A stretch of 64,000 nucleotides of DNA, from assembly GCA_940337035.1 (NCBI GenBank), contig OW679197.1:59851903-59915902 (forward strand), written 5' to 3'. Positions 51,191-61,290 of the stretch are shown one piece after another. Position numbers and translations under genes: made by a program. The notes under the pieces were generated by a model. It was not told the DNA's origin. It saw nothing but the letters and a program-made list of their open reading frames with translations, and did not search any database. Every line of letters starts with the position of its first letter. Positions within the stretch are counted from its first letter, which is position 1. The DNA is from Agriotes lineatus. Taxonomy: Eukaryota; Arthropoda; Insecta; Coleoptera; Elateridae.

Positions 51191-51789
51191 ATGCGTAGTC
51201 GATTCCCAATTTCGTCACAATTTTAAATGCCATTCACAACGGTGCAAATGCATAATAACTTCAAATTAACTGAAACCTTTCCTTTCAGCCCTAGCTAGCC
51301 AAAATTTGCATGTTCAGGTACAAAAGAGAGAGAAAGATCGCTACGTACAAAGACTATGCCAGCAAAATGGAGAGCTGATTGAATCCCAGAACGAAGCTGG
51401 AGCAAGTAGATGTCCAGCGGTTCCAAACCAGCCCGATAACAGTCGCAGGAACAAATTCTCAGAAATGCGGTTCGTCAAAGACACTGCAAAGGTGTGTTCA
51501 TTGCACGCCAAAATAGGCAGGTGAGAGCTGATACTGCCCAGAAAAAAACCTACCTGTTTAATCCCTAACAGTTGGTTAACTGATATGGTCGCTTTTCCAA
51601 ACTTCGTGCTAAAACCGCCTAAGTAGGAACCTCAAAGCGCTACAGCGTGTAACCAAATGATTCGTTCTAACTGTTATCGGAACGGAGTCTCAAATCATCA
51701 CATTTTACTAGTAAAACTACTTTATGACAAAGTCAAAGAAAGCTATTGTATGTTTACATAAATGTCTATCAGAGTTTCATATAGTAAGA
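51191..51789. other. spacer with an unassigned open frame
   Basis: A hydrophilic 72-codon frame at 51306-51524 (plus) lies between two RT scraps and may be transposon-derived, but I see no diagnostic motif. Confidence 0.3.
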
Positions 51790-52520
51790 AAAGGTGTTAG
51801 ATAGGTTTTCCTGCTTCAATGTCTATAGCGAATATATCGTGAGGGATGGACTGCGGCATTTCTTATGCGGAAGTAGAAATACCACAGAATTAGCAGTTTC
51901 TATAGAGATTAGAAACCGAGAGGCACAAAAGAGTCTAAACATGAATATAAGTAAAACCCTCCGATCACCATACAAACACCTTGGTGATCACGACTCCTGT
52001 GAAAGGGTATTCTTCCTTATCAGTCGGTTAGGCTAACCACTTGCCAGGCCCGCGGACGAAGATGGCTTATAACATATATGCTGCCAAGATTTCAACTTGG
52101 TTTACGTATACTTCTATGCGGAGCCGAATCATGGACTCAGACAAAAAGAGATAAAATTAATTCCTTCGAAATGTGGATATATAGAAAGTTACTCAAAATT
52201 TCGTGAGTCGACAAAGTGAGAAAAGAGACAGTATTACAACAAATGAACACAGAATTACAGGTTATAAACACTATAAAAAGGAGAAAATTAGAGTATCTTG
52301 ATCACATAATGCGCAACCGAAAATATAAATATAAATTCTTACAGCTAATTATTCAAAGCAAATTAGATGGCAAAAGAATTGAAGGTAAACGGACGTCTTA
52401 AAAGAACTTACGTCAGTGGTATGGAAAAATGACAAAGTCTGTATTTCGATCAGAGATAACCAAAAAGTACAAATAGCATTGATGATCGCCAATACCCGGT
52501 AGGAGACGGCAACAATAAAA
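51790..52520 (+). pseudogene. RTE/BovB-like LINE, C-terminal RT fragment
   Basis: Landmarks in order: FNVYSEYIVRDGL (51815-51855; family LYxEYIMR..L), a deletion where LRYADD should be, QKSLNMNISKT (51928-51957), then CGAESWTQ (52109-52135), FEMWIYRKLLKIS (52167-52205), NTIKRRKLEYLDHIMRN (52267-52317), LLQLIIQ-like LQLIIQSKLDGKR, and LRQWYGK (52411-52431) to about 52500. This is the typical end of an RTE-type ORF2. The catalytic motif is lost and several stops are present. It lies in the same orientation as the RTE-like copy at 53758-57000, but the sequence differs enough to be another family. Confidence 0.75.
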
Positions 52521-53757
52521 AGAAGAGGGTTCTTGATTTAGATGTTCTTTAGTTTTGCCCAAACTATTTCAACTTTTTCTATTTTTAACTGTTCTATAAG
52601 TACAACCAGAAATATATCCAATAATGTTTTAATGAGCTCTATAGCTATAAAAAATGCAATATAATTTCTTAAAGATCGAAATCATTTCTTTGATAAGCAT
52701 ACTCAAAGTCTATAAGGAGCTGTAACGCGACGTGAGTTTACCTCCTCGCATTGTCACGTTAAATTTAAATAAGATGTTTTGTTTGCCTTACTATTTTTAT
52801 TATTAGCCCTATTTGTCAGATTTGCTAAAATTATCCCAGTTCGTGGATATGATATCTGCTAAAACTAGCGATTCTCATATAACTGCAGCTAGTGTTTATC
52901 GCTTTCAATTGCAAACATTATATCTGGAAATGGACTCAGAGACTTGCATTAATTTGACCATGGATTGCGTCAGCCTAACCTTAAACGGCGTGAAGCGTGG
53001 AAGATTACCAAATCCGATTCTAGGAACCCCCGGTTCCTGGCAATAACCTAAATGACTGCTGACGTCACGTTTCCACAATGAACACCTGAAAATCTTTGAA
53101 TACGGCGTAAATTGGTGTACTCATCTCTTACTGGAGAAATATGGCACTTACCGTACTTGGAAGGGCCGATTTGGTGCACTTTTAACTTGTAAGCAGCAAT
53201 TATTTGCTGCAGGCTTCAGGCCGCTTCAATGTATTTCCTGTTAGGGTAAACTTGCATACTATAGCAAAAGATACTTGAAAGTTGAAAAATCCCTTGTTCC
53301 GCACATAGGCTTTGGAGTTGCGTTTAACCATGTACCCGCGAAATCAAACTTTACAATTGGCTCACCGCCCAGGGTCGGCTCCTCGCGCTTTCTATTATAT
53401 TTAAATACACTGATTAAATCCAATTAACACTAAAATAGAAGTTGGCTATATATTTAAATATGAAAACCAAAAGCACGTTTCAGATCTTTCAGTAAAGGTC
53501 GCAGTTGCCTTGTCTTTTGTATTAGAATTAAGCAATATGTAATTTCATTAAATCATACATCTGAACTTGTATGTGCTTTTCAGTCATATATGAGTTATTT
53601 GTTAAATTTTATTGTGGCACCTACTGTAAATAAATCGATTGACTTCAATATTTTTTTTATATGGCCACTGAGCTCAATTTTTCCTTGTTTATCTAATTTT
53701 ATAGCACGCTTTGTCGGCAGTCTCCATTACAATACAACATGTAAAGGCTTTGACACA
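52521..53757. other. non-coding region, nothing recognised
   Basis: Contains a small palindrome (AGGAACCCCCGGTTCCT, about 53020-53036). The 77-codon frame at 52813-53046 is unrecognised. The first 56 codons of the open frame that starts at 53590 are not homologous to RT and belong to this flank. Confidence 0.4.
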
Positions 53758-54217
53758 GGTGAAAACGGACGAGCGCCAGGTGAAGATGGTATCACGACTG
53801 AGATGCTAAAACTAGGAGGTGCGGTCACAACAGAAGCCCTGAAAATGCTATTAAACAAATGCCTTAACGAAAACAAAATACCTGAAGGCTGGCAAAACGC
53901 GCAAGTGATTCTAATACATAAAAAAGGAGATACATTAAATTTAAACAACTACCGACCTATAAGTCTTCTACCACACCCGTACAAATTGTTTACGAAAATT
54001 ATGGAGAACAGATTGACGAATAAACTGGATGAATACCAACCTCCGAAACAGGCGGCTTGCCGCAAGGGGTACAGTACAGCGGACCACATTCAGACACTGC
54101 GTACACTAATAGAGAAGTGCAGGGAATACAACATCCCGCTATATCTGGGGTTTGTAGACTATAACAAAGCATTCGACTCGATAGAGCTCTGGGCAATTTT
54201 AACAGCCATGGATAGCG
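53758..54217 (+). pseudogene. RTE-like LINE ORF2, N-terminal RT half (interrupted)
   Basis: The RT entry block NGRAPGEDGITTEMLK (53764-53811), then VILIHKKGD, NNYRPISLLP (53946-53975), and FVDYNKAFDSIE with the first catalytic Asp (54151-54187). The copy is 5'-truncated at about 53758, so endonuclease and upstream parts are missing. The frame is open until it meets the LTR insertion at 54218, where three foreign codons and a stop follow. The reading resumes in phase at 56103: the 4-bp duplicated AGCG supplies the junction, so the insertion hit a copy whose frame was still open here. Confidence 0.85.
54214..54217. repeat. target-site duplication, left
   Basis: AGCG directly precedes the TGTTA end of the insertion and is repeated at 56103-56106 after its TAACA end. 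Confidence 0.75.
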
Positions 54218-55464
54218 TGTTACGTTAAAATGGCGCTTTCGTTAGATTTGTCGCTTCACTCTGCTTTTTTTTGTAACTTCATGGGAAGCGCTCTCCGGAT
54301 TGTAGCTCTGTGGGTAGATTCAAATTCCGCGCGCTCCTGAGTTAGGAACTTTTGTTCGCTGATAGGGACATGGTTCCGTTCCCCGATAAGTTTTTCGGTT
54401 CTTTGGCGAGTTTCCGGGTTACGAGGGGCTCTCTTTGGCCTTACCTGTTGGAAACTTGGTGCCGTTCGTAGCAGCTACCATCTTCGAAGTCGTTCAAGAG
54501 GTTAATTTAGTTATGTTTGGAAAGTAAACGCCCTCGGCGGATTCTCCTCTAGGCGACGTTATTTTGGGCGATTCTAGGCGCCCCGCTTGTTGGCGGATTC
54601 TTTTTTGATGGTAGCACCTCGTGCACGCCCATACGGGGTAAGTCCTTATTGGCATTCTGGTGCTTCGCTTAGGGTTCAATTTTGTTGTCAGCTTGACGTG
54701 CCGAGCCACAATCCACGATCCGGAATTCGGCGGCTGGAAGATTCTTCCTCCGGCGACCTCGTTTAAGGCCACCTTTGGCTAATCAGGGCCCCATCGTCAT
54801 GCTGGGCTATTAACCGCTGGTGCCGAAAGCAGAGCTTCCGTGAATCTCATGAGAGCACACCTAATACTAGAGACATCCATTAAGCCCCCTTTGTGGGCCA
54901 TGTTGAGCCTATGAATTAAACTGCCCCAGGCCACGGATCTACATTTCAACTACATGTACCAGCCAGGCAATAACTTGTATACTAGCCGAAAGTAAGGCCC
55001 ATGCCAATGTGTGTACGTCCAGGTATTTTTAATGTGTAATTATAAATTAGTGAGAGGCTTTTCCTCCGATTGTACCCAACATTTTCCATAAAAATTTAAG
55101 TATTACTGGCTGTAGGCCCTATTGGGTCACTTGTCGACTACACCGAGACATATCTCATAGTAAACTGTGATATTCGAGTAATTGTATGTAGTTTTATTTA
55201 TTGTTGTTGCGTAACGTTCTTTTGCAGCTATAGTTCTTAACCCTTTATAAGAACTCAGTCTGCGAATCGTCTGTTTAAGCAGTTGAGATGCCTGGTTGAT
55301 TGTTAGTTTTGCTGGATTCGCTGGCGCCCCTCCCGGTTTCCATTCATTTAATTTACTGCACGCCGTCTTCGACTTGAGCTAGACGTGCCCTCCAAGTATC
55401 TGATTTTGCTTGATTTAATTGAGAAATATAGCCAGCGAATTGACGCGTTTAAATTATGATAACA
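54218..55464 (+). repeat. left LTR
   Basis: 1247 bp, starts TGTTACGTT and ends GATAACA. It contains a TATA box at 55246-55250. The 92-codon minus-strand frame at 54494-54772 inside it is unrecognised and probably fortuitous. Confidence 0.7.
55246..55250 (+). promoter_or_regulatory. TATA box of the LTR
   Basis: CTTTATAAGAACTCAGTCTG: TATAA with an initiator-like TCAGTC about 10 bases on. Transcription by pol II would start near 55270-55280, close to where the duplicated 198-bp segment begins (55267). Confidence 0.5.
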
Positions 55465-55466
55465 AA

Positions 55467-55480
55467 TGGCACCCAACGTG
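55467..55480 (+). other. primer-binding site (lysine-tRNA type)
   Basis: TGGCACCCAACGTG lies two bases after the LTR end. It fits the complement of the 3' end of an insect lysine tRNA (TGGCGCCCAACGTG) with one mismatch. This would prime minus-strand cDNA synthesis. Confidence 0.65.
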
Positions 55481-55904
55481 TGTGGCCTGTGTTTTTTGTA
55501 AAGGTGCTTTGCACTGTGTCTAAATTTTGAGTTTTGAGAGCAACAACAAATAAATGTTAGCCAAATTGTAGAGTGTATTGTTCTGTATTTATTTGATGCT
55601 TTGTGCTATTTTAACATGTTTTGCTATTTGTGCATGCTAGCTTAAGTTACATAAGATGTTTAGATTTAGCGATATTTTGTTCGGGCTTACTTGCGACTAG
55701 AAGCCGTTTCGGTTTTTCAAAATTTTAGAGTTCGGGAGTAAATTTCAGTTATGATTTGCTGTGGAAGCCCTGCTGCTCGAGCCTGGTGATCTGCTTGTAG
55801 TATTTTATTTTGTCCCAGTTTGTAGTAGCCCAGTTGTAGTTATGCTCAGATTTTCTAGTTGTGAAGGTTTTTCGCCACTTAGATATTTTTGTTGTAAAGG
55901 CTTT

Positions 55905-56102
55905 TCGCCTGTTTAAGCAGTTGAGATGCCTGGTTGATTGTTAGTTTTGCTGGATTCGCTGGCGCCCCTCCCGGTTTCCATTCATTTAATTTACTGCACG
56001 CCGTCTTCGACTTGAGCTAGACGTGCCCTCCAGGTATCTGATTTTGCTTGATTTAGTTGAGAAATATAGCCAGCGAATTGACGCGTTTAAATTATGATAA
56101 CA
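55905..56102 (+). repeat. right LTR, R-U5-like part only
   Basis: 198 bp matching 55267-55464 with three substitutions and no gaps. It ends at TAACA before the AGCG duplication. Just upstream two short copies of an AAGG(T/C)TTTTCGCC motif (about 55865-55876 and 55897-55909) sit at the junction. Confidence 0.8.
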
Positions 56103-56106
56103 AGCG
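56103..56106. repeat. target-site duplication, right
   Basis: AGCG, the pair of 54214-54217. Removing the insertion and one copy restores the LINE reading phase across the junction. Confidence 0.75.
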
Positions 56107-57000
56107 CACGGATAGACTCTAGATATAGAAGCACCTTGAAATATATATATGACAACGCCACAATACAAATTAAAATCACAGAAGACCTCACAACAAATAA
56201 AATAAGTAGCAAACGCGGAGTGAGACAAGGAGATACAATCTCTCCAAAGTTGTTTACCCTTGCCCTCGAAGAAACATTTAAAAAACTAAATTGGAAAAAA
56301 AAGGGCATTAACATCGATGGCCAACGCCTAAATCACCTTCGCTTTGCAGACGACATCGTACTCATCAGCACCAACCCCGAGGATCTACAAGAGATGTTAA
56401 GCGAACTTAAAGCGGCGTCGGAAGAAATAGGCCTCTCCATAAACATGGAAAAAACAAACTAGGCATAGAGAACCAGACTGCTGAAATAACTAGAAGAATC
56501 CGACTAACATGGGCAGCTACCGGAAAATTAGGATGCATATACTTAAAACCCAAAAATACCAGTCAACTTGAAGAAAGATGTGTTTAATATGTGTATACTG
56601 CCGGTATTAACATATGGAACCGAGACAATGTCGCTAACGATTAATCAGCCACAAGATAAAAAACAATACAAAGCGCGATAGAACGCGCCATACTGGGCAT
56701 AAGCCTAAGAGACAGAATCACAAACAAAGAAATTCGAGAAAGAACAAAGGTAGAGGACGTTGTGGAAAGAATTGGCGAAGACAAAATGGAGATGGGTGGG
56801 ACATGTGGCCAGACAAGAAGAGGTAAAGTGGCCAAAACGTATTTTAACGTGGAGACCAAGAATGCACAAACATAGTGTAGGAAGACCACCCAGAAGATGT
56901 GTAGACGATATAAGAAGAATTGAGTGGACGATCAAATGCTGAGAAAGATGTAAAGGCTTTGTGGAAAGGAGACGCGGCGCCTTCACCAAATGTCAAGAGT
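56103..57000 (+). pseudogene. RTE-like LINE ORF2, C-terminal half (interrupted copy continues)
   Basis: This resumes the LINE at 54217 with ARIDSRYRSTLKYIYDNAT, then RGVRQGDTISPKLF (56214-56255), the active site FADDIVLIS (56343-56369) and LSINMEKT (56435-56458). A deletion with a stop at 56459-56461 joins to LGIENQTAEITRRIRLTW in another frame, followed by ERAILGISLRDR and, after a frameshift near 56760, WRWVGHVARQ (56791-56820) and GRPPRRCVDDIRR. The end lies near 57000. This is a canonical RTE-type C-terminus. Both catalytic aspartates of FADD are kept, but the downstream deletion and frameshifts, the 5' truncation and the LTR insertion make the copy dead. Confidence 0.85.
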
Positions 57001-60000
57001 TAAATATGGCAATTTAAGTTTGCCTACATTTGGGAATATCAGTTGTGTGTGCATATGTGTTCATTTCTTTCGACACATCAAGAATTATTGCATGCATGCA
57101 GTCGTCTACTAATCATAGAAGGCTCTCTTATCTTCTACTCGGAAACACCAACAATATGGAGATAGATAAGTTTATAAATCGGATTCTTTGAATTCAAACG
57201 GTTTCGATCAGATTTTTTTAATACTTTTTTATTAATTTATGTTTGCTAAGATTTCATTTTTAGCAAGAATTTTGTACTTCAATATTCAATTTCTGGTTTT
57301 CAAGATTTTTTTAGTTTAGCACGTTAAAATTTTTCCAATTTCTAATATTGCTGGCCGCAACTCATTAACCACATTAATAATTTAATTTGTAAAGATAACA
57401 AAAAATCAAAAATATGGCGTTTTAGACAATATAATCAATCTGGAGGGCTAAATGCCTACAATCTGATAAGTGAAGGTGGCAAGGTAATATGCGCAACTTA
57501 TGAGAATAATTACTTTATATTTTAAAATAATTATAAATGCTATCTACTACGTAAGGCTGGAGAAGAAGTGGTTATGTAAAAATTTTGAATTTAGTTTAGC
57601 TTAATTTATTCGAGGATAAAGTAAATGGGCTTTCGGAGAAACGGCGATGTTATGCCCACTATAACTTAAAAAAGCATTTAAGAATTCTATAATACCCTTT
57701 TTCTAACTCCCAAGCCACATAAATGTCTCGTAAATCATATAATTTTGCTGGGCCAATATAAAAGAGAGCTCCTAAAGTAAAGTTTATACTCTGTACTTGG
57801 GCGAATGGCATCCTTTAAAACACATTAAAAAGGAATTTCCCTATATTCGAAAGCTTGACTTATCAAGCGGTGGTTTACAGTGTTTAATAAACGTCAAGGG
57901 TAGATAGTGGATCTGCAAGCCTAGAATGAGTAATGACATTTATTTAAGACTGGTTCAATTGGATTTACACAAAAGGAACACCTTTGGCATAAATATTGAC
58001 GACTGGGTGATATATTAATCAAAACGGTCCCTTTAAAAAAGTTGCCTTCGATCAAAGTTATTGTACCTGCCCGACCTCTCAGATAAGTAATTAGATTGCT
58101 GATTTTAAATTGGGGGTACTAATATTTCCACTGCGAGCTTTAAGTATACTAATGTAGAGCATTTAAGCTGTTCTCAATCTGTAATTTACATTTAAATTGT
58201 TTGACCTTTAATTGCTTACTTAATTGTGCTAATTAGTAGTATACAATGCCATTTGGGGGTGCACCTTTCGCTTAAGTAACGTCTTTTTAAGACCTGTTGC
58301 CCTGACTATTATTTGGAGCCTTTTCCTCATAAACTCAGTGCACTGTCTATGTCATTTATGTGCCTGATTTCGTTACTGCTACCTTTTGCATTTCAGATAT
58401 TGCCTGCTGCGATTATTTGACTTTATAAGTTCTCGATCTATCGGTATTTGTTGTAATTAAAGACCCGTTGGCGCTCATAATTTTTGGTAGTATCTTATAA
58501 AATTTGTACGCCGTCTTCACTAAGTCTAGCTGGCGGGCCCTGAAGATTTTAGGAATAATATAGCTAGCAAGTAATTAGATGGTGAAAGGGGACGGCTCTT
58601 TAGCAGAACCATATGCAGTGATACAAGTTCAGTTGTTTAATATAATATTAAGTAATCGAACTACGAATTGCTCGGACATCCTTGTTACTCACTAGATTTT
58701 GTATTCTTTGACTATCTTCTATTCCCTAAATTAAAAGAAACTCTGAACATCGTAACGTTGAGTGTTCCAAACCGGCTCAAATAGATTGAGAGGAATCATG
58801 GGCGTTGAGAATGTCTCCGGTTCAACAACTTAGCGTAATATCTTCCGCCGAACCCCACGGAATAGATGTGCTGCGATGAAAGACAGACTATAAGGAGGTA
58901 ACAAGTACCTAAAGAAAAAAAACAGCTACGGCTAGTGTCAATCAAAAATAGATTGTTTGCGAGTCTGCTGGTGCTTTCTTTGGCAAAGAACATCGGGGTC
59001 TTACCTTTAAGCAAACACCTCGAAGCGGTGACGTACGGTTGCAAACACATCAACCGTATGATGAAACCAAAATAAGAAGCGAAGTAAAAAAATACGAAAT
59101 GAAGGAAAACGACAAATGCGTAAAGGACAAAAAAGCCTAAAAATAAATTTGAGAGGGTGTTAACTCACACATAAGTAGATATAAAGTCGCATCCCACTTC
59201 AAATTTTACATTAAAAAAGCTACCATATTCTGTAGTACACAGACAGGAGCAGAGAAACATCAAACCAGCCAGATAGAATCTGCTTCAGGACTTATTGAAT
59301 AGGGTAAATCTCTTAACAAGTTTAACTACTCGACGGCAGTGTTAAATTTAGAATTATAAAAACCAAGCCCGAAAATGTCTGGAATAAAAAAATCTGATTA
59401 TGACCGACTATTTAGAAAATGGAACCGTTTTCCATACAGTACATTATGAGAACTTATTAAACTGGCTAAAGCCAACGATTGTAAGAAAGGCAAGACCTCC
59501 AAAATGTGTCGTATTTTGATAAACCGGTAAGTCGTCACACAAGTCCAGACGCGTTCGTTTTAACACTGACAGCTCAAACATCCTACTTATTTGCCAGATC
59601 GTTCATCTTCCAACTTTTAATATTTAAAAAAAAATCTAAGTTTTCTCATCTTCCTAGATCGACTTGCGCGCGAGCTATTTGAGGGATTTTAAAAAGGAAT
59701 AATCCGCACATAAATTCGATATTAGGTCCAGTTTTGTATCACAGCTGTTCAGAATTGGTAATGGAGGCGCCCGCGCGAAATTTGTAAATTCGGCCCTCGG
59801 GTTACTTTTTGCCGGCACATTTCCATTCTTACTTCGTCCTTCCGACGGGCATGTATTATGTACCGAATAGCTGCTGGCGTGATTTATCCCCCATTTCTGG
59901 AGAAATAATAAATCTCGATTCCGAGTAAAAAACAAATATGCTAAAATTCAGCTCCCCTCCGGCCGGCTAAGGTAATGGAGAAGCTTTTCATTCGCGGGAT

Positions 60001-60559
60001 TAGTATTCTTAGACGCTTACGGCTGGCAGGAGAGCAAGGAACACAAAATCAGGACTCTCTGGAGGACAATAGGTCACATTAACACTGCTCTGCGGCAAAT
60101 CACATTACCGCTCGTGCCACTCACTAACTTGATTTCCACCCTCAGCCAGTCGGCAGCGCCCTGGCCTGAACACCAGGACTTCGTCCCCTGAAATTATAGT
60201 TTATGGCCCGGATTCCTGACTCCGGAAGCGCTAGGTCCGGGCCTAATGCGATGTCGAGCCGAAACAGAAAAAGGCTGCCAAGAAACGAGACTCTTAGCGT
60301 TTTTTGTGCGTTGTGAGTGACCCCCATTAGAGCTTCCTTGCAGCAGATGATGCTCCTTTTTATAAGCAAAATGTGCATACATTGATTTGTGATCTATTCG
60401 CACACTTTTTATTTTACCCAGAATTATTTCAAGGATAGCCCTTTTGTATTCATAAAATTTTATAATGTAATAAACAAATAGAGTTAGTGAAGAATTCATG
60501 ATTTTTTAGTAGTAGTATTAGTATTAAGTATATATTTTGGAAATCCTTAAATATATGTA
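57001..60559. other. non-coding region; GC-richer block 59650-60330
   Basis: 57000-58460 and 58580-59640 are AT-rich with nothing recognised. 59650-60330 is repeat-free and of balanced composition. Its minus-strand frames (78, 86 and 101 codons) match no family I know, and the block resembles those near 1.4, 35.8, 45.6 and 50.4 kb. Confidence 0.4.
58466..58575 (+). repeat. possible scrap of an LTR related to 54218-55464
   Basis: It shares, in order and with similar spacing, TTGGCGC, TACGCCGTCTTC, GTCTAGCTGGCGGGCCCT and AATATAGCTAGCAAGTAATT with the LTR segment 55322-55445 (CTGGCGC, CACGCCGTCTTC, GAGCTAGACGTGCCCT, AATATAGCCAGCGAATT). It is highly diverged, and no ends are visible. Confidence 0.45.
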
Positions 60560-61290
60560 TTTATGGCTGTATGTTCATTGAAGCCTTTACAACACTCGCT
60601 CACTAATTTTGTATCCCAGCTTTTTGCACTAATAAAGGAAGAAAAATGTAAGTCCAATTGGTATCTGAAACTAGGTCTTGAGAAGACGTAGTTAAGCGCC
60701 ACCCAAGCAAGTCGATTTGGGACTTTAGTAGTTCGACGACTGCAATATTTCTCCCTTCGCTTTCTTTGATGTCGATGAACCAAGATGTTTCCACTACATC
60801 GAGTGTTGTGTGCTGGTGAACCCAAGTCTCATTCATAGTTACAAGTTGGAGCAAAAAACCCTTGGAATCCCTTTTAAACAGGCCAAGACTGAACTACGAC
60901 GTCCTTACGGACGCGCGCTTCAAAGATAGCAAAGGCGGCCCCTAACAGACCGAGACGTTCTTCATATTATTCAAAACCTTGGTATTTCTATTATTTGCCC
61001 GTTCAACTGAGATGCCGGTGGTCTCAGCTACTTGATGCACGTTAACGGTTGGTCAAAACAATAGCTTGGACTCTTCTAACGATTTCTGGAGTAACCGTAG
61101 TTGACGGGTGTCCACTGCAAGGGTCGTCGTCATTGCTCTGACATCCACGCTTAAACGTCGAAGCCTACTGTTCACTGTTTGTCGTAACGGTTTTGCCCCA
61201 ATACAGTGTTCATATAAGGTTTAATCGCCCTTACGGTTAATCCCCCTTTACAAGGTGTTTAATCGCGGTACGAATTTCAACATTGTTCAT
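60560..61290 (-). pseudogene. mariner transposase pseudogene
   Basis: On the minus strand the start is MNNVEIRTAIKHLVKGGLT (complement of about 61234-61290), the mariner N-terminal helix-turn-helix. After frameshifts come SGHP..VTTPEIV-like, HQVAETTGISVE and the block LVTMNETWVHQHTTLDVVE (about 60785-60842). In active mariners the last block reads DETW. Here the first catalytic Asp is Asn. The following DDE core with the second and third Asp is not recognisable, so the C-terminal half is deleted or replaced. Inverted terminal repeats were not identified. It is an inactive fossil of the mariner (DD34D) family; the subfamily is uncertain. Confidence 0.8.

Larger units (their letters stand above)
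54218..56102 (+). mobile_element. internally deleted LTR retrotransposon nested in an RTE-like LINE
   Basis: A 1885-bp insertion with ends TGTTA...TAACA (the canonical TG...CA of LTR elements) and a 4-bp target duplication AGCG. The left LTR (54218-55464) is followed two bases later by a lysine-tRNA-type primer-binding site and about 440 bp of non-coding leader. A second copy of only the last 198 bp of the LTR forms the right end. Gag, pol, the polypurine tract and the right U3 are absent. It is non-autonomous. The 4-bp duplication and PBS suit a gypsy- or BEL-type element, but no protein remains to decide. Two-repeat divergence is 3 in 198, so the insertion is fairly young compared with its host LINE. 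Confidence 0.8.

Noticed and set aside
53590..53757. N-terminal part of the RT frame as LINE protein
   Set aside because: The first 56 residues are hydrophobic flank; RT homology starts only at about 53758.
54494..54772. 92-codon minus-strand gene inside the LTR
   Set aside because: It lies in U3, antisense, without a domain; GC-rich DNA keeps the frame open by chance.
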